Source of the DNA: UBA1402 sp964575345
GTDB taxonomy: Bacteria; Bacteroidota; Bacteroidia; Bacteroidales; UBA1402
NCBI GenBank assembly: GCA_964575345.1
Contig: CAZNQD010000061.1
Location: 1 to 12,515, forward strand
Length of the DNA stretch: 12,515 nt
Direction of reading: 5' to 3'
Part shown: in pieces, positions 1-6,179 of the stretch
Position numbering within the stretch: the stretch's first letter is position 1
Layout: every line of letters begins with the position of its first letter
Notes under the pieces: generated by a model
What the model saw: only the letters and a program-made list of their open reading frames with translations
What the model was told of the DNA's origin: nothing
Databases searched by the model: none
Made by a program: the position numbers and the translations under genes

Positions 1-264
1 CCGCACCTGAGCTTTTACCTGCCCGATTACATCGAATACCTCACCGGCTTGCCGGTGCTGCCGGGCTCCGGAGACGATTCGAATGCCTGGTTTGATGACG
101 ATTTCCAGGGCGATGCCTCCTCGCAGGGTGCTAAGCAGGTGGTCAGCATCAGCTTTTACAACCTGCTGGGCCAAGCCATCGCCGAACCCGGGCATGGCCT
201 CTACATCCGCGAAAGCCTTCATTCCGACGGCAGCATCAGCCGGCAGAAGTGCTATAAACCATAA
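1..264 (+). CDS. C-terminal end of a putative type IX-secreted protein (5' truncated)
   Basis: An open frame runs from the first base of the window to a TAA at 262-264, so only the last 87 residues are visible and the true start lies upstream. The last 40 or so residues (SISFYNLLGQ, then GLYIRE, then a dGSIsRqK-like end) follow the pattern of Bacteroidetes type IX secretion C-terminal sorting domains (Y-N/D-L-x-G-Q/R, a short turn, G-L/I-Y-I, then a basic strand). By family knowledge such tails send proteins through the T9SS to the surface or medium, where the tail is removed. The usual upstream YPNP-like strand is not seen; an acidic, Gly/Ser-rich stretch (GSGDDSNAWFDDDFQG) precedes instead, so this may be a short-form tail. 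The catalytic part is missing, so no enzyme function can be given. The neighbouring pectinesterase hints at a polysaccharide-degrading enzyme, which is inference only. Confidence 0.6.
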   Translation, partial: PHLSFYLPDYIEYLTGLPVLPGSGDDSNAWFDDDFQGDASSQGAKQVVSISFYNLLGQAIAEPGHGLYIRESLHSDGSISRQKCYKP

Positions 265-289
265 GATAACGCCTTTAAATTTTATCGTC

Positions 290-1390
290 ATGAAAATACC
301 ATTGATTTTAACTTGCCTTTGCACAGCACTGCTGTGGAGCGGCAGCGTTTTTGCGCAGGCTTCGGCATCCCGGACTGCCCCGGCTGCTTCTTCTGCTCCG
401 GCATCCCGGACTGCTCCGGCTGCTTCTTCTGCTCCGGCATCTCTGTCTGCTTCGGCAGTGCAGGCCGTAGTGGAGCCCGGGCAGAGCATTCAGGCCGTCG
501 TCGGGGCCGCACCCGAACAATCTTCTGAGCCTTATGTGATCCTGATTAAGAAGGGCACTTACCGCGAAAAAGTGATCATCGACCGACCCAACATTGTGTT
601 GCTGGGCGAAAACCGCGACAGCACCCGCCTGATTTATGCGGAACTGGCCGGCAAACAGGCCATACGCGAATATAAGGGCAAGCCTGTGGGCAACGGGGTG
701 ATTGTGTTGCAGGAGGGAGCCGACGACTGCCTTATCAGCACAATGACGGTCTACAACAACTACGGCAGTACAGTAGAAGCCACCACGGCTCACCAAATGG
801 CGATTTTTGGGCGGGCTACCCGTACCATAGTGATCAATTGTAATGTCTGGGCCGACGGCAACGATGCCCTTTCGCTATGGGCGCCCGGAGGGGAGGGGAT
901 GTATTACCACGCCGATCTGGATTTGCGTTGCCCGGGGGTGGATTTTCTCTGTCCGCGAGGCTGGTGTTACGCAACGCGTTGTCGTTTCTACGGCGATGGA
1001 CGGGCTTTGATCTGGCACGATGGTCGTGGTAACTTCGACAAAAAACTGGTGATCACCGATTCGCATTTCGATTCCAAAAGCCCCGTCACGCTGGGGCGTT
1101 ACCACCACGACGCTCAGTTTTTTCTGCTCAATTGCACCATGAGCGACAAAATCATCGATCACCCCATTGGCTATGCCTACACCGATCAGGTGCTGGATCC
1201 CTGCCCCTGGGGACAAAGAGTGTATATGCACAAGGTCAGCCGCGAAGGCGGCAATTTTGCCTGGATGGCCGACAACCTCCACCAGGCCAAAGGTTCGCCC
1301 CGGCCCGAAGAGGTCACTGCCCTCTGGACCTTTGGGGGCGCCTGGGACCCCGAACAAAAGATAGCGGAACTGCAAAAGCAAATAGAGTAG
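290..1390 (+). CDS. Divergent pectinesterase-family protein (CE8-like), exported
   Basis: This 366-residue protein probably de-esterifies pectin-like polymers in the periplasm or at the cell surface. The ATG at 290 is chosen because it opens a clear Sec signal peptide (hydrophobic residues 4-18, likely cleavage after VFA at 22); a longer in-frame start at 83 would run over the upstream gene. Residues 24-55 form an Ala/Ser/Pro linker with two 12-residue repeats. The rest looks like a right-handed beta-helix pectin methylesterase: GTYREKV (89-95), an HQMAIF segment where families have QAV, ND at 191-192 where the QDTL motif is expected, VDFL at 217-220 in place of DFIFG, and LGRYHHD at 268-274 in place of LGRPW. 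The two catalytic Asp (192, 218) and the Arg (270) thus seem kept, while the oxyanion Gln is Asn and the substrate-binding Trp is lost. Substrate may differ from ordinary methyl-pectin. It begins 25 bases after the preceding stop, so co-transcription is likely. Confidence 0.8.
   Translation: MKIPLILTCLCTALLWSGSVFAQASASRTAPAASSAPASRTAPAASSAPASLSASAVQAVVEPGQSIQAVVGAAPEQSSEPYVILIKKGTYREKVIIDRPNIVLLGENRDSTRLIYAELAGKQAIREYKGKPVGNGVIVLQEGADDCLISTMTVYNNYGSTVEATTAHQMAIFGRATRTIVINCNVWADGNDALSLWAPGGEGMYYHADLDLRCPGVDFLCPRGWCYATRCRFYGDGRALIWHDGRGNFDKKLVITDSHFDSKSPVTLGRYHHDAQFFLLNCTMSDKIIDHPIGYAYTDQVLDPCPWGQRVYMHKVSREGGNFAWMADNLHQAKGSPRPEEVTALWTFGGAWDPEQKIAELQKQIE
365..436 (+). repeat. Two tandem 36-bp in-frame repeats in the pectinesterase linker
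   Basis: Bases 365-400 and 401-436 are the same 36-base unit with a single C/T difference, followed by the first few bases of a third unit. The unit encodes ASRTAPAASSAP (residues 26-37 and 38-49). It lies straight after the signal peptide, so it forms a flexible low-complexity spacer at the mature N terminus. Near identity at the DNA level suggests a recent slippage duplication, and copy number may vary between strains. Confidence 0.9.
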
Positions 1391-1469
1391 GGTGCTTAGC
1401 ATGACTATACTATTAATTGGCATTCATCACTTTTGCCTGAATGATGCATTTATTCTTTGATTGATAGCG

Positions 1470-1496
1470 TTGGTTTCGAATATTTATTTACTTTTG
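1470..1496 (+). promoter_or_regulatory. Probable Bacteroidetes-type promoter of the polysaccharide operon
   Basis: The 144-base gap between the pectinesterase and the receiver gene is AT-rich and contains TACTTTTG at 1489-1496, an exact match to the Bacteroidetes sigma-ABfr -7 consensus TAnnTTTG. A TTGG at 1470-1473 could serve as the -33 element, though its spacing is on the short side. The ATG of the first operon gene lies 38 bases downstream. This is the only gap before the nine-gene run large enough for a promoter. No strong terminator hairpin was found in the same gap, so read-through from the pectinesterase gene is not excluded. Confidence 0.5.
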
Positions 1497-1534
1497 AAGC
1501 GAAAACCTAAATCTAAGTCTTAATAGTAGATTAT

Positions 1535-1900
1535 ATGAAAAAGAAGCTGCTTATAGTTGATGATAAGACGGAGTTTCGCAGTTTGACCAAAACCATAGTA
1601 GCGCGCGAGTACGAGGTGGAAACTGCCGAAAATGGTTTGGCTGCTCTGACTCTGTTGCAAGAGGGCTATCTGCCCGATCTTATCGTAACCGATCTGATGA
1701 TGCCTGTCCTGGGCGGCAAGGGCCTGCTGGAACAGCTCAAAGCTTCGGGTGCCTTCAAAGATATACCGGTGATCGTGCTTTCGAGCATAGACAAGAGTGA
1801 GGAAAAAATTGCTCTGCTCAGCCTGGGTGCTGATGATTATTTGGAAAAACCCTACAATCCTGCCGAATTGATGGTCAGGATTAAGAAAATACTCAAATAG
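1535..1900 (+). CDS. Stand-alone response regulator receiver protein (CheY-like)
   Basis: The 121 residues are a single receiver (REC) domain with no output domain. Acidic pocket residues D9-D10 follow the first strand (LLIVDD), the phospho-acceptor is D53 in VTDLMMP, the switch Ser is at 83-84 (VLSS), and the conserved Lys is K105 in YLEKP. All residues needed for phosphorylation by a histidine kinase are present. It opens the polysaccharide operon, 42 bases ahead of the priming sugar transferase, whose own N terminus is a degenerate receiver. With no DNA-binding domain it must act through protein contact. A role in switching polysaccharide synthesis on or off at the membrane is a reasonable inference. 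No cognate kinase is encoded nearby. Confidence 0.93.
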   Translation: MKKKLLIVDDKTEFRSLTKTIVAREYEVETAENGLAALTLLQEGYLPDLIVTDLMMPVLGGKGLLEQLKASGAFKDIPVIVLSSIDKSEEKIALLSLGADDYLEKPYNPAELMVRIKKILK

Positions 1901-1942
1901 CCCCGGCTGCAGCGATAAGTTTAAACTCAGTAAAAAAGATTT

Positions 1943-3145
1943 ATGAACTGTCGTATTGCCTGTATCGGAACAAAAAATGTTTTTAAGGACAGACTCAAAG
2001 AACTTGTTGAGCCCGATTCTCTGAGTTGTTTCGATACTCCCTACGCCTTTCTGCAAGTGAGTCCCCGATACGATTTGGTCTTGTATGCCGCTTCGGGCAG
2101 CGACGAAGATATCACTCAGCTTAGCTATCTGCTGCCTGAATTGAGGAAAAGGCGCAGTGTGTTGTTTGTTGTGGGTGAGAAGCCCGATGCTGCTGCCTAC
2201 ATTCAACTGGGCGTTCACGATGTGTACGATTTTAATGCTGATATTGCCTCGTTGTTGAAGCGATTTGAGTTTATCCGTGATCACTATGGATCCTTTTTGA
2301 ACAAAAAACACGAGCAGCTGCCTGTTTTTCGTTTGCCCCGCTGGAAAAGGGTCTTTGATGTGCTGTTTTCGTCATTGGTGCTGCTCATACTCTCGCCTTT
2401 GTATTTGCTGATGGCCCTGGCCATTAAACTCGACTCCAAAGGCGGCGTGTTTTACGTGGCTCAGCGCATTGGCTCGGGCTACAAAAAATTTGGCTTTATC
2501 AAATTCAGGTCGATGTATGTGGATGCCGACAAAAGGGTAGATGAGCTGAGAAAGAAGAATCAGTATATTTTGAACCGCAAGGCTGAAGATGCGCAGCAGA
2601 AAACCTCCGAATTTACGGTCTCCGGTTCCGCTATGGCAGATTCAGCTGTCGACCTGAAAGCAGTTAGCGAATCTGCATTTCCCGCTGCGGTTGCTACCGA
2701 TGGCTCCATGCTGATTCACGACAAAGGCCTGGTATCTGAGGAGGAAATTAAACAACAAAAAAGTCTCAAAAAAGAGAATGCTTTCCTCAAAGTGAGCCAG
2801 GATCCCCGGGTGACACGGGTGGGCAGAATCTTGCGCAATACCAGCCTGGATGAATTACCTCAGTTTATAAATGTACTCAAAGGCGATATGTCCATAGTGG
2901 GCAACAGGCCTCTGCCGCTTTATGAAGCCGAGTTGCTTACTACCGACCAGTGGGCTGAGCGTTTTCTGGCTCCGGCCGGCATTACGGGGCTCTGGCAGGT
3001 GACCAGGAGGGGCAAGTCGGGGGCTTTGTCACCCGGGGAACGCAAGCAACTCGACGTGGACTATGCCCTGAATTATTCTTTTTGGTATGATTTGAAAATT
3101 ATTCTAAAAACCATACCGGCTATGTTGCAACACGATGATGTATAA
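1943..3145 (+). CDS. Priming sugar-phosphate transferase with N-terminal pseudo-receiver domain
   Basis: The C-terminal part is a bacterial sugar transferase (PF02397 type), which moves a sugar-1-phosphate from a nucleotide sugar to undecaprenyl phosphate to start the polysaccharide unit. Visible landmarks are one membrane-inserted hydrophobic helix (about 138-161), the QRIG segment (174-177), KFRSM (187-191), DPRVTRVGRILR (287-298), SLDELPQ (301-307), KGDMSIVGNRP (313-323) and GITGLWQV (346-353). Residues 192-280 are longer than in many homologues and rich in Ala/Ser/Glu/Lys. Residues 1 to about 117 align with the receiver fold, but the acidic pair is Gly-Thr (9-10), the acceptor Asp position is Ala (49) and the conserved Lys position is Phe (97), so this domain should not be phosphorylated. 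It lacks the four-helix membrane domain of WcaJ/WbaP enzymes, so it resembles the short PglC-like core plus a soluble sensor. The specific sugar cannot be read. It ends 5 bases before the next gene. Confidence 0.9.
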   Translation: MNCRIACIGTKNVFKDRLKELVEPDSLSCFDTPYAFLQVSPRYDLVLYAASGSDEDITQLSYLLPELRKRRSVLFVVGEKPDAAAYIQLGVHDVYDFNADIASLLKRFEFIRDHYGSFLNKKHEQLPVFRLPRWKRVFDVLFSSLVLLILSPLYLLMALAIKLDSKGGVFYVAQRIGSGYKKFGFIKFRSMYVDADKRVDELRKKNQYILNRKAEDAQQKTSEFTVSGSAMADSAVDLKAVSESAFPAAVATDGSMLIHDKGLVSEEEIKQQKSLKKENAFLKVSQDPRVTRVGRILRNTSLDELPQFINVLKGDMSIVGNRPLPLYEAELLTTDQWAERFLAPAGITGLWQVTRRGKSGALSPGERKQLDVDYALNYSFWYDLKIILKTIPAMLQHDDV

Positions 3146-3150
3146 ATAGA

Positions 3151-3984
3151 ATGAAAAGATACAGTACTACAGGATTACATAGTTGTCTGTTGTTGACAAT
3201 CGTGCTGTTGGGGGCACAATTTTCGGGTGCTCAGGGACTTTCCGAAGACTTTTTTGCCGGTTCCGATCCCCGGCAAACCACTGCTCTGCAGTACCAGAGT
3301 CAAGTTGCCGATTCCTTGCCCGCTGTTTTGCCTTCGGCTGTATACGGTGCCTTTAAGCTGCCCGATTTGCAGGCCTGCATCGATTCTGCACTGGCCAATT
3401 CGCCTCTGTTGAAAACCACTGACGAGCAGGTGGCTCAATTGCTCGAAGACATCAAAATCCAAAAGAGATCCTGGGGTGAATACGTGCTTGTGGATGCCAA
3501 CACTCGCTATGGTTTGTTTAATCAGTTGTCGGTGGCCGACCCTGCCGGTACGGGCAGCACTCCCGGCCTGGATTTGTATTCGGCCGAAGAGCGTTTCAAT
3601 TATTACGCCGGTGTCACCTTGCGCCTGCCTCTTTCGTATTTATGGAGCAACAACAACAAAGTAAAGAAATTAAAGTACAGCATTAACGAGGCAGAATTGA
3701 GAAGGGAGGAACTGAAAAAAGAAATTATCCGCATGGTGGTGACCGAGTATTATAAGTTGAAAAGTTCTTACGAGGTGCTGGGCGTGCATCAGGACAACGT
3801 GCAGACGGCCCAATTGGATTTGATGAAAGCAAAGAATGAGATAAAGAACAATACGATTAAGATGAGCGAATTCTCTACCATCAGCTATTCTTATACTCGT
3901 TCTTACGTCGAATTTATCGACGCCAGAAATAATTTTTTTGCTCAATATTATTTATTAAAATTGCTCACAGGCTCTAATTTTTAA
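3151..3984 (+). CDS. Short TolC-family outer-membrane protein (single OEP repeat)
   Basis: This 277-residue protein starts with a Sec signal peptide (hydrophobic 12-21, likely cleavage near GAQFSGA-Q at 27-28). After a loose N-terminal stretch, FKLPDLQACIDSALANSP (68-85) is the typical opening of an outer-membrane efflux protein (OEP) repeat: a Leu-rich helix ending in ALxNsP. A long helix (to about 107), a beta-hairpin-like section (110-165, ending VTLRLPLSYL) and two long charged helices (170-265) follow, ending at LLTGSNF. Full TolC-type proteins have two such repeats and about 420-480 residues; here there is one. The frame is intact and it sits snugly in the operon (5 bases after the transferase, 13 before the chain-length protein), so it does not look like a decayed gene. 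Its place suggests a role in polysaccharide passage through the outer membrane, where a Wza/OPX protein would be usual. That is inference from position. Confidence 0.75.
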   Translation: MKRYSTTGLHSCLLLTIVLLGAQFSGAQGLSEDFFAGSDPRQTTALQYQSQVADSLPAVLPSAVYGAFKLPDLQACIDSALANSPLLKTTDEQVAQLLEDIKIQKRSWGEYVLVDANTRYGLFNQLSVADPAGTGSTPGLDLYSAEERFNYYAGVTLRLPLSYLWSNNNKVKKLKYSINEAELRREELKKEIIRMVVTEYYKLKSSYEVLGVHQDNVQTAQLDLMKAKNEIKNNTIKMSEFSTISYSYTRSYVEFIDARNNFFAQYYLLKLLTGSNF

Positions 3985-3997
3985 AAAACCGGTTGAT

Positions 3998-6145
3998 ATG
4001 GATATTTTTCGCTTTGTTAAACTCATCCTGTCCAGGTTTCATTTTTTGATAATTATACCAATACTGGTTGGAGGCTTGGTGTATGTGGTGACCAAGTGTA
4101 TTCCTCCACATTACAGTAGTGCTTGTACCATTTACACCGGTATTACTTCCAATGCCGGAATAGTGGTAGATGTGTTCAGGGTGGACAATACGGCTGCTCA
4201 GAATGAGTACAACAACGTGTTGTCGATGCTCAGGTCGTCTTCTTTGCATGAAGAAGTGGCCTTGAGGTTGATTACTCAACATCTGATGCTCGATAAACCT
4301 GACCGCGAAATAATGTCGGCAGAGGCTTTTGATGAACTGGCTCGTTTTGCCCCCGGGCACATAAGACAGTTGGTGGTGAAGGACGATTTTGATCAAACCT
4401 ATCAGAATTTGAAGGCCACCATACGTCAGGACGAAAATAATTACATCTACAGACTTATGCATTATGGTCATCGTTTTTACAGTGTTCAGGCAATTTCCAA
4501 GATGAAAACCGAAAGACTGACCAACAGCGATTTGATCAGAATCAGTTATGAATTGTCCGATCCCGGTATTTGTTTTAATACGGTGAAATTTGCTACCGAA
4601 ATAATCATTGAGTATTATGGGGAGCTGAAAATTTCACAGACGAATACTGCCGTAGAGTATTTCGAAGACCAGTTGGAGCTGGCTCAGGAAAGACTTAGGA
4701 TCGCCGAGCAGGAATTGCTGGAATACAATGTGGAACACGATATTGTGAATTTTGCCGAACAAACCGAGCAACTTACTACACAACAAGAAAAACTGGAGCT
4801 TATGCTTCAGGAAACCAAAATGGCATACAAGGCCTCCGTTGAAATATTGCGCAAACTTGAAACCGAAGTCAGCCAGCGTTTTAAAATTAATTTAAGAAAT
4901 AATGAAATTTTGACTCTGCGAGATAAACTGGTAAGTGTAAATAATTTTATCACTTTGATTGAAAGCGGTCAAAGCCATTTTGATGTAGGGCAACTGGCTG
5001 CACTTCAACAACAGCAACTCGACATTGAAGGACAGATTCAAACAAAGCTCGATTCCATTAACATGGCCGAAAACAACAGCCAGATGATGGAAGCTCACTA
5101 TTTGTTGGCCCAGTGGCTGGACGCCGTTAAGGAAAACGAACGTTACGGGGCGCAGTACATGTCTCTGCAGGAAAGAATGAATGAGTTTATGTTGCAGTTC
5201 AAGCGCTTTGCGCCCGTGGGAGCAACCATAAAAAGATACGAAAGGGAAATCGATGTATACGAACGACAGTATCTGAATATTTTGCAACAATTGGGAATGG
5301 CAAGACAAAATGAGCAGAACATGAATATGCGCATGAATATGAGGGTGTTTGATGCTCCGGCTTTTCCTATCAATCCTATCTATGCGCCATACAAAATGTA
5401 TACGCTGGCGGCTGCTTTATTTTCATTATTGTTTGTTTTGTTGGCAATCATCATAATTGAGTTGCTGGATAAACGCATAAAATCACCTTCGAGGCTGGCA
5501 AAGCTTTCGGGTATGGAGGTGATTTCGGGCTTTTGCATCGAAAGCGACAACAGAACTGTTTTGACCGGAACCCTGAACGAAAAAGCAGCTTTGTTGATTA
5601 CTGAAAAGATTAAATTATTGCCGCAAAATCCCGGCAAGGCATTGATTGTACAGGTTACGGCTAATTGGGATGATTCGGGTGTGACCGATGTGGCATTGAT
5701 GGTGGCCAAAGCCTTGCAAAAGCAAGGGCATGAGGCCTTGGTGCTTGCTTTTGACCAACCTGAAAGCGGCGAGATACCTGATAATTCAAAGAAGATAGCC
5801 GGCAAACAGCTGAGTAATTATAGTACGTACCATGAATTGGTACGGGATTTGTCTATAAATGCCGACTACGTAATTTTCTTGGAAACGCCTGTGAGTAACG
5901 GTATTGAATATCCGGTTTTGTATTCCTCGGCCGATGCCAATCTGATGGTTTTTGATGCAGGTGCTTTTTGGTCGGACGCCGACGATTACCTGTTGATGAA
6001 TTTAAAGAAACTTTATTCGGGTACCATTTACGCAGTATTGAACAAGGCCATACCGGATAATTTAGAGGAAATATACGGAGAGATACCCAAGCAGCGTTCC
6101 TGGTTAAGAAAAGCAGCCAAGAAATTTCTGAAGCAATTTGTCTGA
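3998..6145 (+). CDS. Wzc/Wzz-like chain-length protein with degenerate kinase-like domain
   Basis: A 715-residue inner-membrane protein that likely sets polysaccharide chain length and links polymerase to exporter. It has the Wzz plan: TM1 at about 16-32, a large periplasmic part (33-465) with long coiled-coil helices (roughly 215-300 and 335-435), a Pro-rich APAFPINPIYAP segment (453-464), and TM2 at about 468-488. The cytoplasmic part (about 490-715) resembles the BY-kinase/Wzc domain: ALIVQVTANWDDSGVTDVAL sits where the Walker A P-loop belongs, LVLAFD (581-586) where Walker A' belongs, and DYVIFLETP (623-631) where Walker B belongs. The P-loop GKS/T is GVT (561-563), so the nucleotide-binding Lys is missing. 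The Walker B Asp is Glu, and the C terminus has no tyrosine cluster, ending instead in basic residues (RKAAKKFLKQ). Autokinase activity is therefore unlikely. A short NMNMRMNMR run (441-449) precedes the Pro-rich segment. No separate kinase or phosphatase is in the operon. Confidence 0.85.
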   Translation: MDIFRFVKLILSRFHFLIIIPILVGGLVYVVTKCIPPHYSSACTIYTGITSNAGIVVDVFRVDNTAAQNEYNNVLSMLRSSSLHEEVALRLITQHLMLDKPDREIMSAEAFDELARFAPGHIRQLVVKDDFDQTYQNLKATIRQDENNYIYRLMHYGHRFYSVQAISKMKTERLTNSDLIRISYELSDPGICFNTVKFATEIIIEYYGELKISQTNTAVEYFEDQLELAQERLRIAEQELLEYNVEHDIVNFAEQTEQLTTQQEKLELMLQETKMAYKASVEILRKLETEVSQRFKINLRNNEILTLRDKLVSVNNFITLIESGQSHFDVGQLAALQQQQLDIEGQIQTKLDSINMAENNSQMMEAHYLLAQWLDAVKENERYGAQYMSLQERMNEFMLQFKRFAPVGATIKRYEREIDVYERQYLNILQQLGMARQNEQNMNMRMNMRVFDAPAFPINPIYAPYKMYTLAAALFSLLFVLLAIIIIELLDKRIKSPSRLAKLSGMEVISGFCIESDNRTVLTGTLNEKAALLITEKIKLLPQNPGKALIVQVTANWDDSGVTDVALMVAKALQKQGHEALVLAFDQPESGEIPDNSKKIAGKQLSNYSTYHELVRDLSINADYVIFLETPVSNGIEYPVLYSSADANLMVFDAGAFWSDADDYLLMNLKKLYSGTIYAVLNKAIPDNLEEIYGEIPKQRSWLRKAAKKFLKQFV

Positions 6146-6179
6146 ATCCTCCGGGAATTGCTTTACAAAGACTTGATGT

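Noticed and set aside
83..289. Upstream extension of the pectinesterase frame to a start at 83
   Set aside because: It overlaps the preceding gene in another frame, and the signal peptide begins only at the ATG at 290.
288..796. Reverse-strand open frames with Pro/Gln/Lys- or Arg/Ser-rich repeats
   Set aside because: They are antisense readings of the 36-bp tandem repeat and the pectinesterase gene and show no domain or signal of their own.
1012..1027. TGGCACGATGGTCG as a sigma-54-like site inside the pectinesterase gene
   Set aside because: It lacks the -12 TTGC element and lies within coding sequence.
1427..1446. TTGGCA ... TTTTGC resembling a second sigma-54 promoter ahead of the operon
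   Set aside because: The spacing between GG and GC is 14 bases instead of 10, which sigma-54 promoters do not tolerate.
1421..1450. Possible terminator hairpin after the pectinesterase (GCATTCATCA with TGAATGATGC)
   Set aside because: Pairing has two mismatches and a wobble, and no clean T-run follows, so it is too weak to call.
1520..2311. Long reverse-strand open frame (263 codons) across the receiver and transferase genes
   Set aside because: It is fully antisense to two genes with clear domain motifs and has no recognisable family features.
5320..5345. Short ATGAATATGCGC-type repeat in the chain-length gene
   Set aside because: It is only a few codons (NMNMRMNMR) in a helical region before the Pro-rich segment, with no sign of a separate element.
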